From Mesobacillus sp. AQ2 (GTDB taxonomy: Bacteria; Bacillota; Bacilli; Bacillales; Cytobacillaceae), in NCBI RefSeq assembly GCF_030122805.1, contig NZ_CP126080.1, positions 3,601,001 through 3,665,000 of the forward strand: a DNA stretch of 64,000 nucleotides, given 5' to 3'. The first letter of the stretch is position 1. Each line of letters opens with the position of its first letter. The translations under genes were made by a program, and so were the position numbers. The notes under the pieces were generated by a model, which was not told the origin of the DNA, ran no database searches, and saw nothing but the letters and a program-made list of their open reading frames with translations. Shown one piece after another: positions 55,470 through 64,000 of this stretch.

Positions 55470-56072
55470 ATGGCTCGTTATACCGGCCCAAGCTGGAAAC
55501 TATCCCGCCGTCTTGGAATTTCACTAAGCGGTACAGGTAAAGAATTAGAAAAACGCCCTTACGCACCAGGTCCTCATGGTCCTAACCAGCGTAAAAAGCT
55601 TTCCGAATACGGATTGCAACTTCAAGAGAAGCAAAAGCTTCGTCACATGTACGGAGTTACTGAGCGCCAGTTCCGTAACTTGTTCGACAAAGCAGGCAAA
55701 ATGCCTGGTAAGCACGGTGAAAACTTCATGATCCTTCTTGAAGCTCGCCTTGACAACGTTGTTTACCGTCTTGGTCTTGCTCGCACTCGTCGTGCAGCTC
55801 GCCAGTTAGTAAACCACGGCCACATCATGGTTGATGGCGCACGCGTAGACATCCCATCTTACCGCGTAGCTCCTGGCCAGACAATCACACTTCGTGAAAA
55901 GTCTCGCAACCTTGATGTAGTTAAAGAAGCAATCGAAGTAAACAACTTCGTACCTGACTTCTTGACTTTCGATGCAGACAAGCTAGAAGGAACTTTCACT
56001 CGTATGCCTGAGCGTTCTGAACTTCCAGCTGAAATCAACGAAGCTCTTATCGTTGAATTCTACTCTCGTTAA
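55470..56072 (+). CDS. rpsD: 30S ribosomal protein S4
   Basis: Primary 16S rRNA-binding protein that nucleates 30S assembly. The 200-residue protein begins [23 protein letters not shown] and contains the S4 RNA-binding domain [38 protein letters not shown] lies before the ATG. As in B. subtilis the gene is apart from the main ribosomal operons, next to tyrS. It carries its own promoter, leader and terminator. Confidence 0.98.
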   Translation: MARYTGPSWKLSRRLGISLSGTGKELEKRPYAPGPHGPNQRKKLSEYGLQLQEKQKLRHMYGVTERQFRNLFDKAGKMPGKHGENFMILLEARLDNVVYRLGLARTRRAARQLVNHGHIMVDGARVDIPSYRVAPGQTITLREKSRNLDVVKEAIEVNNFVPDFLTFDADKLEGTFTRMPERSELPAEINEALIVEFYSR

Positions 56073-56082
56073 TAGAGTGTTT

Positions 56083-56117
56083 GAAAAACCCCTGCCGATT
56101 TGGCCGGGGTTTTTTGT
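56083..56117 (+). terminator. Terminator of rpsD
   Basis: AACCCC(T)GCC pairs with GGC(C)GGGGTT around GATTT, followed by TTTTTTG. Confidence 0.85.
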
Positions 56118-56165
56118 TTCATTTATTCCACCAACATTTCACATGAGCCAGCCTATTATATTCGG

Positions 56166-56282
56166 GTTGGTCGATATCTACTCAATTGTGGTCGATATAT
56201 TTGAAAATCCGCCGATATTTTTGAAAGTATGGTCGATATATTTAAAAATCCGCTGATATATTTGCAAAAGTGGTCGAAAAAG
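56166..56282 (+). repeat. Array D: alternating 20/21-bp GGTCGATAT repeats
   Basis: CGATAT-like words start at 56172, 56193, 56213, 56234, 56254 and 56275, i.e. steps of 21, 20, 21, 20 and 21. GGTCGATATATTT and CCGCCGATATTTTTG forms alternate, so the higher-order unit is 41 bases. Confidence 0.88.
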
Positions 56283-56315
56283 TGAAAAACTGATTTCATT
56301 CTTATAGAAGAAACA

Positions 56316-56347
56316 GCCTCCCGGTATCCCAGGAGGCTGTTTTTATG
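56316..56347 (-). terminator. Terminator of tyrS
   Basis: AAACAGCCTCC pairs with GGAGGCTGTTT around CGGTATCCCA, with a T-run on the plus side as well. Confidence 0.8.
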
Positions 56348-56385
56348 ATGTTCTCCGCATAAAACATCAAAATTAGCGAAAAACT

Positions 56386-57660
<1,275 letters not shown>

Positions 57661-57696
57661 TCAAAATATATTTCGTAACCGGATTTTTTGCGAAAA

Positions 57697-57945
57697 TAAA
57701 AAACGCCCCTGCAATAAATGCAGGGGCGCTAAATGCGCGGTACCACCCGGCTTGAAAACTAAAATAAAAAGTCTTCCACTCCATAAAATAACGGTTAAAC
57801 CGTCCGCGGCTACTATGAATCCAGTTCACTGCGGCGCTCGGGGAGGTAATTCATCCTTCTGTTTGTACCGGCTCACAGCGGCCGCCGGCTTTCTGGAACA
57901 TGGACAGAAGCACTACTTATTCCCTTCAAAGCTTTTTGCTATAAA
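57697..57945 (-). ncRNA. T-box riboswitch of tyrS
   Basis: The minus strand contains the T-box sequence GGGTGGTACCGCG (57735-57747 region) followed by the terminator GCGCCCCTGCA / TGCAGGGGCG and TTTTTTATTT at 57697-57722. Upstream is Stem I with AGTA on its 5' side, CTTCTGT/ACAGAAG pairing, and GAATTACC on its 3' side; UAC at 57848-57846 is a candidate tyrosine specifier. Uncharged tRNA-Tyr should stabilise the antiterminator. Confidence 0.93.
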
Positions 57946-57957
57946 GTTAATAAAGCA

Positions 57958-57987
57958 TTTTTACCATAAAGCGATATATGTTGTCAA
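57958..57987 (-). promoter_or_regulatory. Predicted SigA promoter of the tyrS leader
   Basis: On the minus strand TTGACA (57987-57982) is followed after 18 bases by TAAAAA (57963-57958). The -10 match is weak, but the perfect -35 and its position just ahead of the T-box support the call. Confidence 0.45.
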
Positions 57988-58080
57988 ATTCGACATAAGT
58001 TTTCAGAAAAATTAAGATTAGAGTCTATTCGACAGCTTGTTTATGCTATAATGTATGTGATTTTAGGGGGAATGATATGA

Positions 58081-61002
58081 ATGCATGAAGGAAAACAGGC
58101 TTGGAAAGAGAAGCTTAAATCCTTTGGTGCTTTTTTTACGAATAAAAAGACCGTAAAAGGAGCCCGGATTACTTACTCGGTTGTCTGGAACATATTGCTT
58201 TTATTGATTATTGTACTGGTCCTCGGTGCGGGCTTTGCCGCAGGAACAGGGGCCGGGTATTTTGCATCCCTTGTCAAAGATGAACCAATCCGGCCATATG
58301 AAAATATGAAGAAGGATATTTACAACTATGAAGAAACATCGGATTTATATTTTGATAACGATGTTTATCTTGGCAAGCTCAGAACCGACCTTTACCGCGA
58401 GGAAGTAAAGCTTGACGATATGTCAAAGTATTTGGTCAATGCGGTCGTGGCAACAGAAGATGAGTATTTTTACGAGCATGATGGTGTCGTGCCTAAAGCG
58501 ATCCTGCGTGCCCTTTTCCAGGAGGTCACAAACTCGTCGACATCCTCCGGGGGAAGCACACTGACGCAGCAGCTCATCAAGAACCAGATCCTGACGAATG
58601 AAGTTTCATTCGAGCGAAAAGCGAAAGAAATCCTTCTCGCCCTCCGCCTCGAAAAATTCTTCGATAAAAAAGAGATTCTCGAAGCTTATTTGAATGTCGC
58701 TACATTCGGCCGTAACGCGAACGGCAGCAATATTGCCGGTGTCCAGGCCGCAGCAAACGGGATTTTCGGAAAAGACGCGAAAGACTTGACTCTGCCTCAA
58801 GCTGCTTTCATCGCCGGACTTCCACAGAGTCCATTTGGCTACACGCCATTCAGCAGCGACCACGGCAAGCTTAAGGATCCTGCAGGACTTGAACCTGGCG
58901 TGTCGAGATACAAGACCGTCATCACAAGGATGCACGGTGCCGGCTTCATTTCCGATAAGGAGTTCAATGAAGCAATCAACTACGATATTACGAAAGACTT
59001 TGTGAAAGAGGTTCCAAGTGATAATACAGTTGAGGAATATCCATTCCTTACATTTGAAATCGAGAAACGCTCAATCGATATTTTGGCTAATCTTTTAGCT
59101 GAACGTGATGGCTATGAAGCCGACGATTTGAAAAAAGATGATGAATTGATGGCTGAATATGAGGCACTAGCCAACCGTGATCTTCGTCAGAACGGCTATA
59201 AGATTTACACAACCATCAATAAAGAGATTTATGAAAAAATGCAGGAAACTGCGAAAAATTATCCTTACTATGGAAGCGAAAAACCTCAGGAAGTTCCTGA
59301 TCCTGATGATCCGGACAAAATGATGGTTGTCAAAGAACCTGTGGAAATCGGCGCTACTCTGATTGAAAACAAAACTGGCAAAATCATCAGCTTTGTCGGT
59401 GGCCGTAACTTTAAACGGGAACAGACGAACCATGCTACAAGGGCTCCAAGACAGAACGGATCGACGATGAAGCCGCTTCTGGTGTATGCTCCTGCAATGG
59501 AGCTCGGTAAATTGCATCCCGGTTCTGTTTTACCGGATGTTCAAGTATTTTTAAATGGAAAGGGCAAAGCGTGGCCAAATAACTATGACATGAGATACAG
59601 CGGTTTGACCTCTGCCAGACATGCTTTGATGAAGTCTTACAACGTACCTGCTGTCCTGGCCTATAAGAGCATCCTCGGCCAGAGACCCGCGAATTTCCTG
59701 GATAAGATGGGCTTTAGTAATCTGCAGCCTGATGACTATTCCAACTTATCGACTGCAATTGGTTCCCTTCGAGGCGGTGTTACTGTTGAAGAAAACACCA
59801 ACGCATTCGGTACATTCGCAAACAACGGGAAATTCATTGATGCATATATGATTGAAAAAATCGTCGACAAAAATGGCGAAATCGTTTTCCAGCATAAATC
59901 TGAACCAGTCGATGTCTTCAGTCCGCAGACATCATATCTGACCATCGATATGATGCGTGACGTCATCAACCGTGGTACTGCCACCGCTGTAAAAGGAAGA
60001 TTGAAATTTGGTTCTGACTGGGCTGGCAAAACAGGTACTGGACATGAGTATATTGATTCATGGTTTGTGGCAACCAATCCGAATGTCTCCTTCGGGGTAT
60101 GGCTTGGTTACGATACACCTAAAGCACTCGAAAAAAGATATAAAGGACTTTCCTATGGCGTGCGTACTCAATACATCTGGGCTGACCTGATGAATGCGGC
60201 CTATGATGTCGATCCTAAGCTGGTCGATCCGGAAGAACGCTTCAAGATGCCTGGAGGTATTGTCAAACGATCTTATTGTGCCGTTTCCGGTTTGCTTCCT
60301 TCAAGTGCATGTTCGAAAGCAGGCCTTGTGGAGTCAGACTATTTCATAGCGAAATACGCACCAACGAAGGTTGATGACAGTTTGGTTGAAAATAAATTCG
60401 TTACTGTAGGAGACAAGCGCTATATTGCCCTTGATTCAACGCCAGCAGAGTTTACAGATACAGGTGTCATTTTGAACCCCGAATATATGGAAAGCTACAT
60501 CGGCCATAAAATCGGGAATCCGCAGCAGTTGATCCCTAAAAAGGATGCCTGGAACAAAATACTCGTTGCGAATGATAAACTGAGTGAAAATGGCAAGACT
60601 CCAGCAGCGCTCGGAATCAAGCTTTCCGGAAAAACAATTGCCTGGGGCAAACACCCAGAAAATGATATTGTCGGCTACCGAATCTATAACAATAAGAAAA
60701 AAGTCGGCAGCATCAAAGCAGGAGAAAAACTGAGTTTCAATGCAGGAGACGGCGTATTCTATGTCACAGCTGTCGATATAGCTGGAAAAGAATCCGCGCC
60801 ATCGAATATCATTGAAATTGGCAAAAAACCAGAACCTAAGGATCCTCCTAAGGACGACAAACCGAAGGATCCAAAACCGAAAGACCCGCCTCCAACCGAT
60901 CCAAAACCAAAGGATCCTCCGAAGCCTCCACCACCTCCACCACCGCCTGGTGATGGTGATGGGACCGGCGGAGGAGACGGCGGCGATGGAACTGGAAACT
61001 AG
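58081..61002 (+). CDS. Class A penicillin-binding protein (PBP1A family)
   Basis: Bifunctional peptidoglycan synthase of 973 residues. Cytoplasmic basic N-terminus, membrane helix (NILLLLIIVLVLGAGFAAG), glycosyltransferase domain with ATEDEYFYEHDG and GGSTLTQQLIKN, then transpeptidase with the SxxK serine in QNGSTMKPLL, KSYNVPA and WAGKTGTG. Near 845-905 there is a fibronectin type III-like domain, then a tail very rich in lysine-proline, polyproline and glycine-aspartate. ATG 58081 lies after AGGGGG. B. subtilis has no class A PBP at this exact point, so no symbol is given. Terminator at 61013-61046. Confidence 0.95.
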   Translation: MHEGKQAWKEKLKSFGAFFTNKKTVKGARITYSVVWNILLLLIIVLVLGAGFAAGTGAGYFASLVKDEPIRPYENMKKDIYNYEETSDLYFDNDVYLGKLRTDLYREEVKLDDMSKYLVNAVVATEDEYFYEHDGVVPKAILRALFQEVTNSSTSSGGSTLTQQLIKNQILTNEVSFERKAKEILLALRLEKFFDKKEILEAYLNVATFGRNANGSNIAGVQAAANGIFGKDAKDLTLPQAAFIAGLPQSPFGYTPFSSDHGKLKDPAGLEPGVSRYKTVITRMHGAGFISDKEFNEAINYDITKDFVKEVPSDNTVEEYPFLTFEIEKRSIDILANLLAERDGYEADDLKKDDELMAEYEALANRDLRQNGYKIYTTINKEIYEKMQETAKNYPYYGSEKPQEVPDPDDPDKMMVVKEPVEIGATLIENKTGKIISFVGGRNFKREQTNHATRAPRQNGSTMKPLLVYAPAMELGKLHPGSVLPDVQVFLNGKGKAWPNNYDMRYSGLTSARHALMKSYNVPAVLAYKSILGQRPANFLDKMGFSNLQPDDYSNLSTAIGSLRGGVTVEENTNAFGTFANNGKFIDAYMIEKIVDKNGEIVFQHKSEPVDVFSPQTSYLTIDMMRDVINRGTATAVKGRLKFGSDWAGKTGTGHEYIDSWFVATNPNVSFGVWLGYDTPKALEKRYKGLSYGVRTQYIWADLMNAAYDVDPKLVDPEERFKMPGGIVKRSYCAVSGLLPSSACSKAGLVESDYFIAKYAPTKVDDSLVENKFVTVGDKRYIALDSTPAEFTDTGVILNPEYMESYIGHKIGNPQQLIPKKDAWNKILVANDKLSENGKTPAALGIKLSGKTIAWGKHPENDIVGYRIYNNKKKVGSIKAGEKLSFNAGDGVFYVTAVDIAGKESAPSNIIEIGKKPEPKDPPKDDKPKDPKPKDPPPTDPKPKDPPKPPPPPPPPGDGDGTGGGDGGDGTGN

Positions 61003-61012
61003 CTATAAAGAA

Positions 61013-61046
61013 AAACACCGCGTCCAAATGGATGCGGTGTTTTCCT
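61013..61046 (+). terminator. Terminator of the PBP gene
   Basis: AACACCGCGTCC pairs with GGATGCGGTGTT around AAAT, followed by TTCCTT. Confidence 0.8.
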
Positions 61047-61057
61047 TATTAAGATGT

Positions 61058-61092
61058 AAAAAGAGCGTGAAACTTGTTCACGCTCTTTTTAA
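61058..61092 (-). terminator. Terminator of acsA
   Basis: AAGAGCGTGAA pairs with TTCACGCTCTT around ACTTG, with A-run and T-run flanks. Confidence 0.87.
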
Positions 61093-61100
61093 CGGTTCAA

Positions 61101-62819
61101 TTAATCTTCCATTGTAGACAGGTCGCCGGTTGGAAGGTCAAGTTCCCATGCCTTCAACACGCGGCGCATGATTTTCCCGCTTCGTGTCTTAGGAAGCTTA
61201 TCGCGGAATTCGATTTCACGAGGTGCTGCATGTGCTGCAAGACCTTTTTTCACGAATTGGCGGATTTCTTCGATCAATTCGTCGGATTGCTCGTAACCGT
61301 CACGCAATGCGATGAACGCCTTGATGACTTCGCCGCGGACTGGGTCCGGCTTGCCGATGACACCTGCTTCAGCGACTGCAGGGTGTTCAACGAGCTTGCT
61401 TTCTACTTCAAATGGTCCGACACGCTCACCTGAGGTCATGATGACATCATCGATCCGTCCCTGGAACCAGAAGTATCCATCCTCATCCATGTATGCTGAG
61501 TCACCGGAAACATACCAGTCGCCAGGCATGAAATACGATTCATACTTCTGCGGGTTGTTCCAGATTGTGTGCATCATCGATGGCCAGCCTTTTTTGATTG
61601 CCAGATTGCCCATTCTGTATGGAGGCAGTTCATTTCCCTGGTCATCAACGATTGCCGCTTGAACACCTGGGATTGGCTTACCCATTGAACCAGGCTTGAT
61701 TTCCATGCTTGGGTAATTACAGATCAGCTGTGCACCGGTTTCAGTCATCCACCAAGTATCATGGATGCGCAGGTTGAACACTTTCATTCCCCATCTGACT
61801 ACCTCAGGGTTCAGCGGTTCACCAACACTCAGGATATGGCGCAGACAGCTCAGGTCGAATTTTTTCACGACCTCATCGCCCGCACCCATCAGCATCCTGA
61901 AGGCTGTCGGAGCACTATACCAGACAGTCACTCCGTACTCTTCGATCATCTTGTACCATGTCTCAGGATTGAAACGCCCGCCAATAATTACATTTGACGC
62001 TCCTGCAAGCCATGGTCCGAAGATTCCGTATGATGTCCCTGTTACCCATCCTGGATCCGCTGTGCACCAGTAGACATCCTCTTCTTTAAGGTCTAGAACC
62101 CATTTTGCGGTCTGGTAATGCTGGATCATCGCATTATGGACGTGCAGTACCCCTTTTGGCTTTCCAGTTGAACCGGAAGTGTAATGCAAAATCAGTCCAT
62201 CCTTGCGGTCAACCCATTCGATATCCAGCTTTTTGCTTGCTTCAGAAAGCTTTTGTTTAAAATCAATATACCGATCATTAGCTTCCAGGTTGTCACCAAC
62301 AAGAAGAATATGCTTCAAGTCTGGCAGCTCATCGACAGGAACACGTTCCAGCAGCTCAGGTGTCGTGACCAATACCTTTGCACCGCTGTCTTGAAGCCTG
62401 TCCCGGACAGCTCCCTCCATGAACGCTTCAAATAATGGGCCTACGATTGCACCCAGTTTTACCGCCCCGAGAACTGCAAAATACAGTTCTGGAGAACGAG
62501 GCATAAAGATAAATACGCGGTCCCCTTTTTCCACATCCGCGTATGTTTTAAATACGTTACCAGCTTTATTGGTAAGCTCCTTCATTTCTTTGAAGGTATA
62601 TTTTTCCTTGCGCACCCCATCCTGATAATATAGCGCAATCTTATTTTTCCTGAAACTTTCTGCATGGCGGTCAATTGCTTCATATGCAATGTTGACCCTT
62701 CCTGTATCAGACCAGGAAAACTCTTTTTCAGCTTCACCCCAATCAAATTGGCCATGAAGCTCTTCATAATTTTTTAAGTTATGATTCCCTTGCGTCACTG
62801 GCAGCGCTTCCACTTTCAT
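61101..62819 (-). CDS. acsA: Acetyl-CoA synthetase
   Basis: Converts acetate, ATP and CoA to acetyl-CoA. The 572-residue ANL ligase has LHYTSGSTGKPKGVLH, the acetate-type pocket TTYGIFGPW-like GTSYGIFGPWL, WWMTETG and the catalytic lysine in PKTRSGKIMRR. That lysine is residue 549, the same number as the B. subtilis residue acetylated by AcuA. GGGGG precedes the ATG. It is divergent from acuAB, whose products switch it off by acetylation. Confidence 0.97.
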   Translation of the reverse strand: MKVEALPVTQGNHNLKNYEELHGQFDWGEAEKEFSWSDTGRVNIAYEAIDRHAESFRKNKIALYYQDGVRKEKYTFKEMKELTNKAGNVFKTYADVEKGDRVFIFMPRSPELYFAVLGAVKLGAIVGPLFEAFMEGAVRDRLQDSGAKVLVTTPELLERVPVDELPDLKHILLVGDNLEANDRYIDFKQKLSEASKKLDIEWVDRKDGLILHYTSGSTGKPKGVLHVHNAMIQHYQTAKWVLDLKEEDVYWCTADPGWVTGTSYGIFGPWLAGASNVIIGGRFNPETWYKMIEEYGVTVWYSAPTAFRMLMGAGDEVVKKFDLSCLRHILSVGEPLNPEVVRWGMKVFNLRIHDTWWMTETGAQLICNYPSMEIKPGSMGKPIPGVQAAIVDDQGNELPPYRMGNLAIKKGWPSMMHTIWNNPQKYESYFMPGDWYVSGDSAYMDEDGYFWFQGRIDDVIMTSGERVGPFEVESKLVEHPAVAEAGVIGKPDPVRGEVIKAFIALRDGYEQSDELIEEIRQFVKKGLAAHAAPREIEFRDKLPKTRSGKIMRRVLKAWELDLPTGDLSTMED

Positions 62820-62854
62820 GTATCCATCCCCCTTGGCTTATTTATTTAAAATAC

Positions 62855-62883
62855 ATTATAGTATAAAAATTCGATTTTCTCAA
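62855..62883 (-). promoter_or_regulatory. SigA promoter of acsA
   Basis: TTGAGA, a 17-base spacer and TATAAT on the minus strand, 35 bases ahead of the acsA start. Confidence 0.75.
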
Positions 62884-62971
62884 TTTTTAAAATATTAGTA
62901 GAAAAGAAAGTCTGGTTTCCCTGCCAGCTTTTTCTGCTGATAAAGTCCTTGTCTAAAAACAGAAAATTTTG

Positions 62972-62985
62972 TGAAAGCGCTTTTA
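62972..62985. promoter_or_regulatory. cre site in the acsA/acuA intergenic region
   Basis: TGAAAGCGCTTTTA matches the CcpA consensus TGWAANCGNTNWCA at all but one position. The same intergenic space in B. subtilis is CcpA-controlled. It lies 16 bases before a TATAAT (63002-63007) that is the likely acuA -10. Confidence 0.65.
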
Positions 62986-63044
62986 TTTGTTAGATTTTAT
63001 GTATAATAGAATTATCGTTTTAATTGTTGACGGGTGGTGACTGA

Positions 63045-63677
63045 ATGGAACATAAAAAGACTTATAACGCAAAAGAACTGAAGACTCCTCATGGCCGTTT
63101 GATCATTGAAGGCCCGATTTCTCCTGAAAAACTGGCAAGCTATGAATTCCACGAAGATTTGGTGGCTTTCCGGCCTCCAGCCCAGCAGCACAAGGCGCTG
63201 GTTGAGATTTCCGGTCTGCCTGAAGGACGGATCATTGTGGCTCGTTCAGGGCATATGATCGTCGGCTATGTAACTTATCTGTATCCAGACCCGCTTGAGA
63301 GATGGTCTGAGGGAAAAATGGAAGATTTGATCGAACTTGGTGCAATCGAGGTCATACCTGAATTTCGCGGGTGCTCAGTCGGCAAGAATTTGCTGATGGT
63401 TTCCATGATGGATGACGCGATGGAAGATTATATCATTATAACTACTGAATATTACTGGCATTGGGACCTGAAAGGAACAGGGCTCAATGTATGGGAATAT
63501 CGAAAAGTCATGGAAAAAATGATGAATGCAGGCGGTCTTGTCTGGTACGCGACAGATGATCCTGAAATCAGTTCGCACCCGGCAAACTGTCTTATGGCAC
63601 GGATTGGCAAGAGAATTCCCCCTGAATCTGTGCAAAAGTTTGACCAACTGCGGTTCATGAACCGTTTTATGTATTAA
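63045..63677 (+). CDS. acuA: Acetoin utilization protein AcuA (protein lysine acetyltransferase)
   Basis: GNAT enzyme that acetylates and inactivates acetyl-CoA synthetase. The 210-residue protein matches AcuA, with the acetyl-CoA loop in IEVIPEFRGCSVGKNLL and C-terminal KFDQLRFMNRFMY. The ribosome site is GGGTGGTGA. It is divergent from its target acsA and starts the acu operon, followed 39 bases later by acuB. Confidence 0.96.
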   Translation: MEHKKTYNAKELKTPHGRLIIEGPISPEKLASYEFHEDLVAFRPPAQQHKALVEISGLPEGRIIVARSGHMIVGYVTYLYPDPLERWSEGKMEDLIELGAIEVIPEFRGCSVGKNLLMVSMMDDAMEDYIIITTEYYWHWDLKGTGLNVWEYRKVMEKMMNAGGLVWYATDDPEISSHPANCLMARIGKRIPPESVQKFDQLRFMNRFMY

Positions 63678-63716
63678 AGCTTAAAAGATACCTCATCAGT
63701 CAAGGAGGAAGGAATT

Positions 63717-64000
63717 ATGATCGTCGAGGAAATTATGAAAAAGAACGTCACGACGCTTTTTCCTGAAGATACCATTGCAGCCGCGATCAAACTGATGGCG
63801 GAAAATAAAATTCGGCATATTCCCATCGTGAATAAGGACCACGCAGTGATCGGACTCGTTTCCGATCGCGATATCAAGGATGCTGCCCCGTCGGTTTTCC
63901 ACTGGGATGAACATAAGGGGGAGCTTGATAATCCGGTAAAATCAATTATGACCACAAATGTGATCACCGGGCACCCTTTGGATTTCGTCGAAGAAATATC
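63717..64000 (+). CDS. acuB: CBS-domain protein AcuB (3' end outside window)
   Basis: The first 94 residues begin MIVEEIMKKNVTTLFPEDTI and form a CBS motif with KIRHIPIVNKDHAVIGLVSDRDIKD, followed by a second CBS start (VKSIMTTNVITG). AcuB is encoded between acuA and acuC in B. subtilis. CBS pairs bind adenine nucleotides; a role in modulating the AcuA/AcuC acetylation switch is inferred. AAGGAGGAAGG precedes the ATG. The frame runs off the window end. Confidence 0.93.
   Translation, partial: MIVEEIMKKNVTTLFPEDTIAAAIKLMAENKIRHIPIVNKDHAVIGLVSDRDIKDAAPSVFHWDEHKGELDNPVKSIMTTNVITGHPLDFVEEI

Larger units (their letters stand above)
56073..56385. other. rpsD/tyrS convergent intergenic region
   Basis: It holds the terminators of both genes and array D between them (56166-56282). 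No gene is present. Confidence 0.7.

Noticed and set aside
60812..61117. 101-residue ORF overlapping the PBP tail
   Set aside because: It is an alternate frame of the proline-rich repeats and runs through the terminator.

Overview
The window is a stretch of low-to-moderate GC Firmicute chromosome, almost certainly a Bacillaceae member. Gene content and order follow the Bacillus subtilis segment from ytvI/pyk to acsA/acuAB almost gene for gene, with sporulation genes (ytrH, ytrI, ytfJ/gerW, an alpha/beta-type SASP), purine-rich Shine-Dalgarno sequences, several TTG/GTG starts and Firmicute RNA regulators (T-box, preQ1-I riboswitch, S4 leader). The species cannot be fixed from sequence alone; a Mesobacillus-like bacillus is plausible. 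No rRNA, tRNA or CRISPR array was seen. One IS3-family insertion sequence is present.

Layout. 1-8.6 kb: end of ytvI, fxsA, then glycolysis and lipid supply on the minus strand (pfkA-pyk, accDA, an FCD-type GntR regulator with malic enzyme ytsJ). 8.8-18.9 kb: dnaE, ytrHI, a long 52-bp repeat array, nrnA, ytpI, the IS and ytoI. 19-27.9 kb: a small membrane protein, ytkL, an M24 peptidase, queF behind a preQ1 riboswitch, deoC-cdd, an AmiS/UreI channel, ppaC, ald and a UspA protein. 27.9-36.4 kb: argGH with an upstream ARG box, a GNAT gene with a coupled small ORF, a second 52-bp array, moaB, an EcsC protein, ackA and ytxK. 36.5-45 kb: a third 52-bp array, tpx, ytfJ-ytfI, yteJ with an unusual repetitive N-terminus, sppA, nadK, rarD, a HesB-like protein, ytcI and sspA. 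45-55 kb: nifZ-thiI (tRNA 4-thiouridine), ezrA, hisJ, refZ, a free-methionine sulfoxide reductase, methionine gamma-lyase under a perfect cre, and the diguanylate cyclase dgcP. 55-64 kb: rpsD with its leader, tyrS with a T-box, a class A penicillin-binding protein, and the divergent acsA / acuAB pair for acetate activation and its control by acetylation.

How genes work together. pfkA-pyk, ytsJ, accDA, ackA, acsA-acuAB and ytcI form a central-carbon/acetyl-CoA cluster. Two copies of a 13-bp palindrome of the FCD-regulator type lie in front of ytsJ-gntR and accDA, which suggests one regulator couples malate-derived NADPH with malonyl-CoA synthesis.

The most unusual structure is not coding. Six intergenic spaces hold tandem arrays whose units repeat every 52 bp (three loci) or about 20-21 bp (three loci), i.e. 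close to five or two turns of B-DNA. Two 52-bp arrays, 18 kb apart, share the same inverted-repeat skeleton. Period is kept while sequence drifts, which suggests a helically phased protein-binding or DNA-structuring element rather than neutral junk. Other notable items: an IS inserted in the loop of a shared transcription terminator, a CTG start for hisJ, a hairpin between the Shine-Dalgarno and the start codon of the UreI-like gene, a MITE-like element, and small ORFs of 51 and about 52 codons.
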